This document shows, piece by piece, positions 1-7,786 of a DNA stretch of 64,000 nt (its first letter is position 1; the number at the start of each line of letters is the position of its first letter). The stretch comes from Dokdonella immobilis (GTDB taxonomy: Bacteria; Pseudomonadota; Gammaproteobacteria; Xanthomonadales; Rhodanobacteraceae), in assembly GCF_900115085.1 (NCBI RefSeq), contig NZ_FOVF01000012.1, forward strand, positions 1-64,000. The letters run 5' to 3'. The notes under the pieces were generated by a model, which saw only the letters and a program-made list of their open reading frames with translations, was not told where the DNA came from and did no database searches. A program made the position numbers and the translations under genes.

Positions 1-2
1 GC

Positions 3-1799
3 TATGTCAACGTGATGCCCGACCTGAAGGTCCGCGACACGGTCACGCGCATGCAACGCGATCCGGACAAGACCGAGATCGACCGTGCGGTCGGCTCCGA
101 AGTGGCGATCCGCGACGGTGCCAAGGCGCTGATCCTGCCGACCATCGCCGAGATCGGCGGGCGCGTACGCATCACCGCCGAGGTGATCGATCCGCAGACC
201 CAGACCACGGTCTACTCCGAGACCGCCGATGGCATCGGCAAGGAATCCATCCTGCCCTCGCTCGACACCATCAACAGCCGCCTGCGCGTGCGACTCGGCG
301 AGGCCCTGGCGACCGTGTCGAAGGAGTCCAGGCCGCTGGAGAAGGTTGCGACGGACAATCTGGATGCCTTGAAGGCCTATTCCCTCGGCAATCACAACTA
401 TGTGAGGGGACAGTTCAAGGAAGCGATGGCCCTCTATCAACAGGCGCTGGCCATCGACACGACGTTTTCCTCGGCCAGTCTCAGGGTCGCCACCATCCAC
501 GCAAGCTCCGGGCGTTCCGACGCCGCCGATGCCGCCCTGCAACAGGCGCTGTCCAGAAGAGAGCGACTATCGCCGCGCGATGTGCTCTATGCCGAGGTCT
601 TGCTGTCTACCCTTCGCGCGCAACCCGACGTGGCGACGAAGTGGTCGGCGCTGGCGGAGACCTATCCGGACTATTTTGCCGGCACTGCGGGCTGCGCATA
701 CTTCAATTGGCGATATGCAAATCATTTCGACAAGAAAACATTGTCGCTGGCAGAAGCCGCGGCGTCGATGAAGAATCCGTCTCGCCAGGCATCGCTGCAT
801 TTGCTCGGAATCCTGCTGGCAGGTGAGGAGCGAGCCGAAGAAGCGCTGCGCACCTTTGCCGAGGCCGAAAGTGAGGGCTTCGTTCGTACCGAATATCACG
901 CCGCCACCCTGGCCTCGCAAAGAAAGTTCGATCAGGCGGCCGCGACACTTGCCCGATCCCCGGACGCCACGGCCTCCGAGAATGCAGTCGTGCGATCTAC
1001 GCGCGGCGCGTTAGAGAGCGCGTTTCTCGTGGACCGTGGATTGCTCGCCGAAGCCATGCGTCATCTCTCCGCCAGCGCGATGGATGTCCCTGCAGGCAAT
1101 GCTTTGTCCGGCTTGTTCGAGGCGATGGAACTGAGCATCGGGGGCGATTTGGGCGACACGAGCGATGCGCAACGGCTGATCCTACTGCGCAAGGCGATGG
1201 CGAGAGCCCTGAGCCTGAAGCAAGTCGCGGCAACGGCCGCTGCAGAGAGTCTTGACGCGCAGATTCTGCTTCTCGCCTACCTGCGAGCGAACCAGGGTGA
1301 TGTCGAGGGGGCGCGGGCCGGATTGGCCGGGCTCGCCGACCAGAACTTTCCCGAGTATTCGGCCAACTACAAGCTGAGGGCCATTGCGAGGGCGGAGATC
1401 GCGCGCGCCAACGGCCAGCCGGATCGGGCCATCGAACAACTGAACAAACTGCTCGACGGATCCGAGTTGTATTTGACGCATGTCGCGCTGCTCAATGCGC
1501 ATTCCGCAGCTGGCCAAGCCCGTATGGCACTTGATGAGGCACGCTGGCTCACCGCCCATCGGGGGCGTGCCTATGCGGAGTACAGTCCAGGAAACCTGCT
1601 CACGACCTTCAACATCAAGCAGGCGAATCTGGCCCTGCTGCGTGCCGCGGAGCTCTCCCGCACCCTCGGAAACCGCAAGGAAGCGGGTGAAATGCTCGGC
1701 GCCTTCCGCAACGCCTGGCCGGACGTGAAGCCGTTCCCCGCGCTGGCCCGCAGGATGACCGAGATTCAGTCGGATTTGGGTCCGGAGGACTCGCCGTAG
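3..1799 (+). CDS. C-terminal part of a TPR regulator, probably the cyclase-type protein of a putative peptide modification system (5' end outside window)
   Basis: The frame is open from the first full codon of the window, so the gene begins upstream and only about 599 residues of its C-terminal part are seen. The first 100 residues look like the TolB/FlgO-like domain found in CadC- and kinase-type regulators (EVAIRDGAKALILPTIAEIG, then VRITAEVIDPQTQTTVYSE). The rest is a long array of TPR-like helices, with one clear repeat at YVRGQFKEAMALYQQALAID. No catalytic domain is visible. Proteins with this tail next to an NHLP-leader peptide and a SagB-like dehydrogenase are annotated, as I recall, as 'putative peptide modification system cyclase', with an N-terminal nucleotide-cyclase domain. 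That domain lies off-window, so the cyclase label is inference from the neighbours. It is convergent with the precursor gene and overlaps it by 34 bases. Confidence 0.7.
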   Translation, partial: YVNVMPDLKVRDTVTRMQRDPDKTEIDRAVGSEVAIRDGAKALILPTIAEIGGRVRITAEVIDPQTQTTVYSETADGIGKESILPSLDTINSRLRVRLGEALATVSKESRPLEKVATDNLDALKAYSLGNHNYVRGQFKEAMALYQQALAIDTTFSSASLRVATIHASSGRSDAADAALQQALSRRERLSPRDVLYAEVLLSTLRAQPDVATKWSALAETYPDYFAGTAGCAYFNWRYANHFDKKTLSLAEAAASMKNPSRQASLHLLGILLAGEERAEEALRTFAEAESEGFVRTEYHAATLASQRKFDQAAATLARSPDATASENAVVRSTRGALESAFLVDRGLLAEAMRHLSASAMDVPAGNALSGLFEAMELSIGGDLGDTSDAQRLILLRKAMARALSLKQVAATAAAESLDAQILLLAYLRANQGDVEGARAGLAGLADQNFPEYSANYKLRAIARAEIARANGQPDRAIEQLNKLLDGSELYLTHVALLNAHSAAGQARMALDEARWLTAHRGRAYAEYSPGNLLTTFNIKQANLALLRAAELSRTLGNRKEAGEMLGAFRNAWPDVKPFPALARRMTEIQSDLGPEDSP

Positions 1800-2071
1800 T
1801 TGACGCGGAGAAGGGGCCAGACCATGCACGCGTGGTCGGTCAGATTCTCTGCGTCCAATTTTGCATGCGCCCTGGCGATCTCGTCCTTAGTGGCCAGTTT
1901 TCCGGGCAAGAGGGCCTGCGCATCCAGCGACGACACGGCGCCATCAGGTACGCCAATCTCCTTCAGTGCGTCGCTGGGACTCGCTTCGAAGCGCGCACGG
2001 TATGCATCGTCGGTCGACAGCTTCTTGAGCAGATTCAGCTCGTGCTCCTTTTGCAGGCGTGTGCTGTTCAT
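1766..2071 (-). CDS. Putative modified-peptide precursor with nitrile-hydratase-like (NHLP) leader
   Basis: A 101-residue protein that appears to be a ribosomal peptide precursor. Residues 8-41 resemble the alpha-subunit nitrile hydratase fold used as leader in NHLP precursors (LLKKLSTDDAYRARFEASP, then SDALKEIGV). After a linker (LATKDEIARAHAKL) comes a tail of about 27 residues with one Cys (C82), Trp85, Tyr92, Thr78 and Ser95/96 as possible modification sites. There is no classical GG cleavage site. The ATG follows a strong AGGGGG ribosome site. An inverted repeat at 2104-2121 (CTGGCC/GGCCAG) lies in the leader transcript. The last ten codons are antisense to the 3' end of the TPR regulator. 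I recall a family 'putative modified peptide' paired with the dehydrogenase next door. No mature product is known to me, and which residues are changed cannot be read from sequence. Confidence 0.75.
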   Translation of the reverse strand: MNSTRLQKEHELNLLKKLSTDDAYRARFEASPSDALKEIGVPDGAVSSLDAQALLPGKLATKDEIARAHAKLDAENLTDHACMVWPLLRVNYGESSGPKSD

Positions 2072-2255
2072 CTATCGTTCCCCCTGAGTGATTTGGCAAA
2101 GGACTGGCCGTTCCTGGCCAGCGAATCAGCGGTCGCGCGGAGCCAGATATAGGACCGGTGCGCGAATCGATGCTGGAGGGGCCGGCCGCGTTGCCCTTGT
2201 GGGCCAACCTCTGCACTGCGTAGGCTAGCAGAACTTTTCCGTTCGGATCGCTTCC
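2072..2255. promoter_or_regulatory. Divergent control region between precursor and dehydrogenase
   Basis: This 184-base spacer must carry both promoters. On the plus strand TTGTGG (2198-2203) and TAGGCT (2221-2226), 17 bases apart, are a fair sigma70-like pair for the dehydrogenase. On the minus strand a TATATC box (around 2146-2151) could serve the precursor, but no good -35 is seen. A 6-bp inverted repeat at 2104-2109/2116-2121 lies between that box and the precursor start. All assignments are by eye. Confidence 0.35.
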
Positions 2256-3449
2256 ATGCAGGTACGCCGTTGCGCGGTGGTTTTTGTTGAACCGAGGGAA
2301 CGACTGGATTTCGATCTGGCGCGGCTGGTCTCCGGCGGAACCGGCGTCGAGACCGTTCTCGAGTGGATCGCGCTGGCGGCCCATCTGGATGACGAATTGC
2401 TGCTTTGTGCCGACGAGATGCAGGCATTGGGGACGATGTCTCCGGAGAAGTGGGTCGATCTGGATTCGATTGCAGACCCAGCGCATCTGCGGGTGCTGCA
2501 AGGCCTTTTGGGCAAGGGCCTGCTGATCAGCGACGCCGGGGCACAGGGCGACGTTCGACGCCGTGACGAAGACGTACGCGCAAGCCATTGGCGTGGCATC
2601 TCGGCCGCGCTGCACCGGCACACGCGCTGGCGGGGGATCGACACACTCGAGGCAGAGCAGCGTTTCGGCCGAGAGAGCGATCGCCCGTTCCTCGATCGCC
2701 TCGGCGCGCCCGAGGCGCCGGTTCGCGAACGCGTCGAGCCTGGCCGGCGTATCGCGCTCGGCAAGGCGGCCGACAGCGGTCTCGAGGCGCTGATCCGGCA
2801 ACGCGTGACATGCCGGAACTGGGACACCACGCGGCCGCTATCGACCGAGGACTTTGCAACTACGCTGTATCGGACGTTCGGCGCTCGCGCAACCAGCGAC
2901 GAACCGGGCATCACGGTGATGAAGCGCGCCGTACCCTCGGCGGGCGGGCTGCATCCGACCGAGGCGTATCTGCTCGTGCAGAACGTCGAAGGCGTGCGGC
3001 CCGGGCTGTACCACTATCACCCGATCGATCACGCCCTCGAGCCGTTGGCCGAAGTGGCCCCCGAAGACAGTGAAGCGCTGGCCCTGCGTCTGGTCGCCGG
3101 GCAGCGTCATTTCATGAAGGCGCATGTCGTGATCGTGCTCGCCAGCCGCTTCCGGCGCACTTTCTGGAAATACCGCAACCACGCCAAGGCCTACCGCGCG
3201 GTGATCCTCGATGCCGGGCATCTGTCGCAGACGCTGTACCTCGCCGCCGCCGAACGCGGCCTCGCCGCGTTCATCACCGCCGCCGTCAACGAGCGCGACA
3301 TCGAGGAGATCTTCGGTCTCGATCCGATGCTCGAGGGCGTGCTCGCCGTAAGCGGATTCGGCTGGCGTGGCGAGTTCGTCGATGAGGTCGAGTTCGATCC
3401 GCTGGGCAGCGTCTGGCCGAATGGCGGCGGGATGAAGAAGGTCGAGTAG
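2256..3449 (+). CDS. SagB-type flavin dehydrogenase, putative peptide maturation dehydrogenase
   Basis: 397 residues. The C-terminal half (about 175-375) is a SagB/nitroreductase-like FMN domain: LIRQRVTCRNWD (179-190), the hallmark PSAGGLHPTEAYLL (227-240), GLYHYHP (250-256), and a KYRNHAKAYR...LDAGHLSQTLYLAA block (305-330) corresponding to the KY-containing region of azoline dehydrogenases. The N-terminal 170 residues are not conserved with classical SagB and may recognise the leader. SagB proteins usually oxidise azolines to azoles, but no YcaO cyclodehydratase is seen here, so the substrate bond is unknown. I recall this branch as 'putative peptide maturation dehydrogenase', found with the NHLP-type precursor and the cyclase/TPR protein. 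The ATG at 2256 has only a weak ribosome site. Confidence 0.85.
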   Translation: MQVRRCAVVFVEPRERLDFDLARLVSGGTGVETVLEWIALAAHLDDELLLCADEMQALGTMSPEKWVDLDSIADPAHLRVLQGLLGKGLLISDAGAQGDVRRRDEDVRASHWRGISAALHRHTRWRGIDTLEAEQRFGRESDRPFLDRLGAPEAPVRERVEPGRRIALGKAADSGLEALIRQRVTCRNWDTTRPLSTEDFATTLYRTFGARATSDEPGITVMKRAVPSAGGLHPTEAYLLVQNVEGVRPGLYHYHPIDHALEPLAEVAPEDSEALALRLVAGQRHFMKAHVVIVLASRFRRTFWKYRNHAKAYRAVILDAGHLSQTLYLAAAERGLAAFITAAVNERDIEEIFGLDPMLEGVLAVSGFGWRGEFVDEVEFDPLGSVWPNGGGMKKVE

Positions 3450-3509
3450 GCGCGAGTCTCGACGAAGGCGATGCGTTGCCGGTTCGGCGTTCGAGTCTCG
3501 CCAGGAAGG

Positions 3510-4091
3510 CTATTCGAGGTCGTTCGGGCAATCGATGTCGCGCTCGAGTCGCGGTGCCAAGACCACTTGTACGTGGTCTCTTCCAGCGCGCAACAACTCG
3601 CGCGCGCCGGTATCGCCGGTCCCTTCGAGCAGCGAGGCGAACCAGCTTCGCGGCAACAGAGCCGGCACGCCCAGGGTGCCGGCGTAGCCGCTGGCCGTTG
3701 CGCAATCAGGCTTCTCCCGCCAGGTGTCGCGTAAGGCCTGGAGGTGCGCCGCGTCGAGATCGGGTTGATCGGTCAGCACCACCAGTGCGCCGCCACAGCG
3801 CGCGTCCAGTTCGCGAAGGCCATGGCGCAGCGAAGCCGACAGACCTGCGTCCGCGTCGGCGCAGGTCACGCAGCGGCAAGCGAGATCGGCGACCGACGCC
3901 GCGACAGGACCGGGCTCAGGACCACAGACGACCACGCAATCGGCCGGTCCGGTTTGCAGCGCCAGGCGCACCGCACGATGAACGAGGGTTTCGCCGTCCA
4001 CGGTCAGGAGTTGCTTGGCCTGGCCAAGGCGCCGCGAGCGCCCCGCCGCGAGCACGATCACCCCGTGCCGCGCGCTTGCCGGTTCAGGCAT
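3510..4091 (-). CDS. mocA: MocA-like molybdopterin nucleotidyltransferase
   Basis: 193 residues with the MobA-like NTP-transferase fold. The N-terminal nucleotide loop VIVLAAGRSRRLGQAKQLL (about 11-29) is diagnostic, followed by LTDQPDLD, the metal-binding loop of the family. MocA adds CMP to molybdopterin to make the cytosine-dinucleotide cofactor of xanthine-dehydrogenase-type enzymes. The ATG at 4091 (MPEPAS) overlaps the xdhC stop by eight bases, so the two genes are translationally coupled. The frame is open further upstream, but that part is shadow of xdhC. No molybdenum hydroxylase is in the window. Confidence 0.85.
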   Translation of the reverse strand: MPEPASARHGVIVLAAGRSRRLGQAKQLLTVDGETLVHRAVRLALQTGPADCVVVCGPEPGPVAASVADLACRCVTCADADAGLSASLRHGLRELDARCGGALVVLTDQPDLDAAHLQALRDTWREKPDCATASGYAGTLGVPALLPRSWFASLLEGTGDTGARELLRAGRDHVQVVLAPRLERDIDCPNDLE

Positions 4092-5154
4092 GCACGTCGT
4101 GGGCGAGGTAATACTGCATCTGCGCGATGATCGCCAGCGCCGCGGCCTCCGGACCGTCGCCGCCCAGACGCAGTCCGACCGGTGCGTAAAGGCGCGGCTC
4201 GAGTTGGGTCGCGATGATGTCGCCGAGACGCCCGAGCAGGGCGTCACGACGCTCGGGTGGTCCGAGCAAACCGACATAGCCGATGCCCGATGCGCCGAGA
4301 TGACGCAGGTGACGCATGTCCAGGTCGAAGTCATGGCCACCGATGACCGCGGCATCGAAATGGCGCTCGGCGAGCAGCGTCGGCAGCATTTCCGGGGCGA
4401 TGGCATGCAAGCGATCGGCTCCCTCGTTGTCGAAATAAGTATCGCGCTCGGTACGCTGATCGACCACTTCGATGTACCAGCCAAGCAGGCGGGCCATGCG
4501 CACCAAGGTGCGGGATTCGGGTCCCGCCCCGAGCAGGGCAATCCGTGGCGGCGGCGCAAAGCTCAGGCTGGCATGACGGACGAACTCGACCGGACCGGCA
4601 CAGGCTTCACCACGGCTGTTGAACACATGAACCTCCGGTCCGGTGCGTGCCTCGCCGAACCCGAGATCGCCGCCTGCGCCCGGGTCAGCGCCGAGGTCCA
4701 GGCGCAAGCGCAGCCAGGAGCTGCCGACGCAGGCGCTGACCAGGGCATCGCGCAAGGGTGATCCTCGTGCGGGCATCGGCAGCAAGGCGATCTGCATCGA
4801 GCCCAGACTGTCGCTGGGCAGGGCCGATGCGTGGCTGCTGTCGTCGAAGGCGTCGATCTCGACCGTGTTCGCACGGCCGCCCTCCAGCACCGCACGCGCT
4901 GCCTCGAGCAGGCGCTGCTCGAGTTTGCCACCACTGAGCGAACCCGACTGCACGCGCTCGGCATCGACGAGACCCATGGCGCCGCGCGGACGTGCCGAGG
5001 TGCCGGAGCTGCTGACCACGAGGGCAAGCACGCAATCGACCGAGCGTGCAGCCAGTGCCTGCGCGGTCTCGGCGATACCCCGCATGCCGCCGCCAACTGG
5101 CAATGGCGCCAGGCGTGCTGCGGGTGGCGCAACGGCGGACAAGTGACTGGGCAT
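4084..5154 (-). CDS. xdhC: XdhC/CoxI family molybdenum-hydroxylase maturation factor
   Basis: About 356 residues. XdhC proteins bind molybdenum cofactor, help sulfurate it and insert it into xanthine-dehydrogenase-like enzymes. An N-terminal XdhC_CoxI domain is seen (SSGTSARPRGAMGL..., then GSLSGGKLEQRLLEAAR), followed by a C-terminal Rossmann domain (IALLGAGPESRTLVRMARLL; later VIGGHDFDLDMRHLRHLGA and GYVGLLGPPERRDALL). The start is uncertain: ATG 5154 (MPSHLSAV) gives the length used here and ATG 5085 (MRGIAET) is also plausible. Neither has a strong ribosome site. The usual CxCG-type element near the N-terminus appears replaced (GSLSGGK), so cofactor handling may differ. It is coupled to mocA downstream. 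Confidence 0.85.
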   Translation of the reverse strand: MPSHLSAVAPPAARLAPLPVGGGMRGIAETAQALAARSVDCVLALVVSSSGTSARPRGAMGLVDAERVQSGSLSGGKLEQRLLEAARAVLEGGRANTVEIDAFDDSSHASALPSDSLGSMQIALLPMPARGSPLRDALVSACVGSSWLRLRLDLGADPGAGGDLGFGEARTGPEVHVFNSRGEACAGPVEFVRHASLSFAPPPRIALLGAGPESRTLVRMARLLGWYIEVVDQRTERDTYFDNEGADRLHAIAPEMLPTLLAERHFDAAVIGGHDFDLDMRHLRHLGASGIGYVGLLGPPERRDALLGRLGDIIATQLEPRLYAPVGLRLGGDGPEAAALAIIAQMQYYLAHDVHA

Positions 5155-5248
5155 GTCCGCACAAGTGTACCCGGGACCGGAGCGGGATGGCAGCGATGTC
5201 AATGCGCGGGGGTCAAGGATCCAACCGGGCGGAGAGCGAACCGGTGAA

Positions 5249-6754
5249 TCAGAGCCGGGCCGGGTCGAATCGTCGGAACTGGATCGCTTCGGACAGATGC
5301 ACCCCCTCGATACGGGTAGATCCGGCGAGGTCGGCAATGCTGCGCGCCACCCGGAGCACGCGATGGTATGCCCGCGCCGACAGGCCAAGGCGCTCGACGG
5401 CACGGTCGAGCAAGGCGTGCTCGTGGTCTCCCAAGGCGCAATCGCGCTCGGTTTCGCGATTGTTGAGCCAGGCATTCGGCTTTCCCGAGCGTGCAAGCTG
5501 GCGCTCGCGTGCCGCGACCACTCGTTCGCGGACCCGGACCGAAGGCTCTCCGGGGGTCGATTCGCGCAGCTCGGCGTGGTTGACCCGGGGTACTTCGAGC
5601 TTGAGGTCGATGCGATCGAGCAACGGTCCCGAAATGCGCGCGCGGTAGCGTGCAATCTGGTCCGGTGTGCAGCGACAGCGCCCGCCCGGATCGCCGGCAT
5701 GGCCGCATGGACACGGGTTCATGGCCGCGACCAACTGGAAGCGGGCGGGGAAATCAGCCTGGCGGGCGGCCCGCGAGATCGTGATGTGCCCCGACTCGAT
5801 CGGTTCGCGCAGCACTTCGAGCACGCGGCGGTCGAACTCGGGCAATTCGTCGAGAAAGAGGACGCCGTGATGGGCCAGCGAGACCTCGCCGGGGCGCGGT
5901 ACCGAACCGCCACCGACCAGGGCGACCGCCGAGGCGGTGTGATGCGGCGCGCGAAAGGCGCGCCGCATCCAGTCGTCGATGCCGGCGCCGAGGCCCGCCA
6001 CCGATCGCACCGCGGCCAGTTCGAGCGCCTCGTGCTCGGCCAGTGGCGGCAGGATGCCGGGCAGCCGGCAGGCCAGCATGGTCTTGCCGGTGCCGGGTGG
6101 ACCGACCAGCAGCAGATTGTGCGCGCCGGCGGCGGCGATCTCGAGGGCGCGACGCGCGTGAGGCTGACCGCGCACCTCGGCGAGATCCGGTTCGTTGCTG
6201 TCGCGTGGCTGCGGCTCGGCGCGCTGGGCGACCGGGAGTTCATCGCGTCCGCACAGGTGCGCGCAGACCTCGAGCAGGGTGTCGGCGCAACGCACGTCGA
6301 CGTCGCTGACGAGCGCTGCTTCGGCCGCATTGTCGCGCGGCACGATCACGCTGCGCCCGGTGCGCGCGGCGCGCAGGACGGCCGGCAGCACGCCATGCAC
6401 GGCGCGCAATTCGCCCGACAGGGCCAGCTCGCCGAGGAATTCGTAGCGTTCCAGCGCATCGCGCGGAATGCTGCCGTTGGCGGCCAGGATGCCGAGCGCG
6501 ATCGGCAGGTCGAAACGGCCACCGTCCTTGGGCAGGTCGGCCGGGGCCAGACCGACCGTAACCTTGCGCTGCGGGTAATCGAGCTGGGAATTGAGGATCG
6601 CCGCGCGCACCCGATCGCGGGCTTCGCGCACGGCGGTTTCGGGCAAGCCGACGATCGAGGTGCTCGGCAGTCCGCCCGAGAGATGCACCTCGCAGATCAC
6701 CAGCGGCGCGCTGACGCCCTCCTGAGCACGACTGTAGACAACGGCGAGGCTCAT
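5249..6754 (-). CDS. comM: YifB/ComM family Mg-chelatase-like AAA+ ATPase
   Basis: 501 residues, full family length. The N-terminal ChlI-like domain (GLPSTSIVGLPETAVREARD; GLAPADLPKDGGRFDLPIAL) is followed by the AAA+ core with Walker A LLVGPPGTGKTMLA, the sensor region APHHTASAVALVGGG, Walker B VLFLDELPEF, and the Cys-rich AMNPCPCGHAGD segment. A C-terminal Mg-chelatase domain (ARAYHRVLRVARSIADL) ends the protein. ComM acts as a hexameric branch-migration helicase that helps integrate transformed DNA, so it supports natural competence together with comF at 17 kb. It lies 62 bases downstream of ubiK on the same strand, a likely operon. Confidence 0.93.
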   Translation of the reverse strand: MSLAVVYSRAQEGVSAPLVICEVHLSGGLPSTSIVGLPETAVREARDRVRAAILNSQLDYPQRKVTVGLAPADLPKDGGRFDLPIALGILAANGSIPRDALERYEFLGELALSGELRAVHGVLPAVLRAARTGRSVIVPRDNAAEAALVSDVDVRCADTLLEVCAHLCGRDELPVAQRAEPQPRDSNEPDLAEVRGQPHARRALEIAAAGAHNLLLVGPPGTGKTMLACRLPGILPPLAEHEALELAAVRSVAGLGAGIDDWMRRAFRAPHHTASAVALVGGGSVPRPGEVSLAHHGVLFLDELPEFDRRVLEVLREPIESGHITISRAARQADFPARFQLVAAMNPCPCGHAGDPGGRCRCTPDQIARYRARISGPLLDRIDLKLEVPRVNHAELRESTPGEPSVRVRERVVAARERQLARSGKPNAWLNNRETERDCALGDHEHALLDRAVERLGLSARAYHRVLRVARSIADLAGSTRIEGVHLSEAIQFRRFDPARL

Positions 6755-6816
6755 CGGCGGCAGGGTCGTCAGGTCAGGTGGACAGGATGCGGCCGCTGAC
6801 CGGGCGGCCGCCGTGA

Positions 6817-7077
6817 TCAGTGTCGCGGTTGCGTGTTCAGCGCGGTTTCCAGCGCTGCCAACTGGCGCTCCAGCGCTTCGAGCTTTTCCCGCGTGCGCAG
6901 CAATACGCAGCGCTGCACGTCGAATTCCTCGCGGGTCACGAGGTCCAGCTTGCCGAGCCCGGCCTGCAGGACACTGCGGAAATTCGCGCCGATATCCTCA
7001 CGGGCCTCCTTGAGACCGGGCGGAAGGAGGGCGGCGAGGCGCTGGGCGAGTTCATCGATGCTGCTGGCGGGAATCAT
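6817..7077 (-). CDS. ubiK: UbiK accessory factor of ubiquinone synthesis (BMFP family)
   Basis: 86 residues, typical size. The N-terminal amphipathic helix (MIPASSIDELAQRLAALLPP) is followed by a coiled coil (REEFDVQRCVLLRTREKLEA, then LERQLAALETAL), as in the YqiC/UbiK family. The protein forms a trimer at the membrane and assists the Ubi synthesis complex under aerobic conditions. FDVQ and the coiled-coil heptads are the strongest signs. It precedes comM on the same strand, a frequent neighbour in gammaproteobacteria. Confidence 0.9.
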   Translation of the reverse strand: MIPASSIDELAQRLAALLPPGLKEAREDIGANFRSVLQAGLGKLDLVTREEFDVQRCVLLRTREKLEALERQLAALETALNTQPRH

Positions 7078-7363
7078 GGCAAACCTCGGTACAAGCGAAG
7101 GGTCAAATGGTACTCGTCGAACGCGCGCTCGGCTGCCCGGTGGGACGATTCGAGGCGTACGTCGCGGCAGTCCCGTGACGGGGGTGCCGGCTGCGCCGAC
7201 GCAAAGCGTCGACGCGGCCGGCTGCAGATCCCTGCGTGCGTCCTTGCCTGCCTCCCTGCGTGCATCCCTGCGCCTGCGTCAGCGGTAGTGCCGACGGGCC
7301 ATCCCTTGAGCCAAAGTCTAGGCAGCCGTTGGCAATCGCGCAGTGGGCGAATTCGGATTTTCC

Positions 7364-7381
7364 TGTAGGAAATTTCCTACA
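7364..7381. promoter_or_regulatory. Perfect 18-bp palindrome upstream of glnK (candidate operator)
   Basis: TGTAGGAAA/TTTCCTACA is a perfect two-fold symmetric site centred between 7372 and 7373, in AT-richer sequence than its surroundings. It sits just upstream of a possible -35 box at 7385-7390, which suits a dimeric activator, or a repressor if the promoter lies elsewhere. It does not match the NtrC consensus (TGCACC-N-GGTGCA) or a sigma54 -24/-12 promoter, the usual control of glnK in gammaproteobacteria. Confidence 0.5.
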
Positions 7382-7384
7382 CGG

Positions 7385-7412
7385 TTCCCGCCACACGGCA
7401 TTCCGCTATAGT
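7385..7412 (+). promoter_or_regulatory. Candidate sigma70 promoter of glnK
   Basis: TTCCCG (7385-7390) and TATAGT (7407-7412) are 16 bases apart and end 35 bases before the glnK ATG. The -10 box is good and the -35 box weak, which would fit a promoter helped by a factor bound at the adjacent palindrome. Confidence 0.4.
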
Positions 7413-7447
7413 CGGCACCGCCGCTACCGCAATGACAGGACACGCCG

Positions 7448-7786
7448 ATGAAAATGGTCATGGCGATCATCAAGCCGTTCAAACTGGATGATGTGCGCGA
7501 GGCACTGGCCGACATCGGCGTGCAGGGCATCACGGTCAGTGAAGTCAAGGGATTCGGCCGCCAGAAGGGCCATACCGAACTCTATCGTGGTGCCGAGTAC
7601 GTCGTCGATTTCCTGCCCAAGATCAAGATCGAGATCGCGGTCGCCGAGGACCAGCTCGAGCGCGTGGTCGAGGCCCTGCGCCAGAGCGCCAACACCGGCA
7701 AGATCGGCGACGGCAAGATCTTCGTCTGGCAGCTCGACCAGGTCATGCGCATTCGCACCGGCGAGCTCGACGACGACGCCCTCTAG
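7448..7786 (+). CDS. glnK: Nitrogen regulatory protein P-II
   Basis: 112 residues, the exact family length. P-II trimers sense ATP/ADP, 2-oxoglutarate and (by uridylylation) glutamine, and control glutamine synthetase adenylylation, NtrB and AmtB. The T-loop is complete (FGRQKGHTELYRGAEY) with Tyr51 as the uridylylation site. The signatures VKGFGRQKGHTELYRG and ANTGKIGDGKIFV are both present. No amtB or glnA follows. It is given the glnK/glnB-type name only because the two paralogues cannot be told apart from one gene. The ATG has AGGA eight bases upstream. The TAG stop lies in the CTAG that abuts a mobile repeat element. Confidence 0.95.
   Translation: MKMVMAIIKPFKLDDVREALADIGVQGITVSEVKGFGRQKGHTELYRGAEYVVDFLPKIKIEIAVAEDQLERVVEALRQSANTGKIGDGKIFVWQLDQVMRIRTGELDDDAL

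Larger units (their letters stand above)
7078..7447 (+). promoter_or_regulatory. Intergenic region between ubiK and glnK
   Basis: This 370-base divergent spacer has no convincing gene. It contains a low-complexity stretch of CCTGCGTGC-like units at about 7225-7280, then the palindrome and promoter-like hexamers listed separately. Short frames crossing it lack ribosome sites and family features. Confidence 0.5.

Noticed and set aside
2256-3449. Ordinary nitroreductase or classical azole-forming SagB
   Set aside because: The PSAGGLHPTEA and LDAGH blocks place it with SagB, but no YcaO is present and the long N-terminal part differs, so the special peptide-maturation branch is preferred.
5153-6799. 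548-residue plus-strand frame
   Set aside because: Exact antisense of comM; the comM frame has all AAA+ motifs and this one has none.
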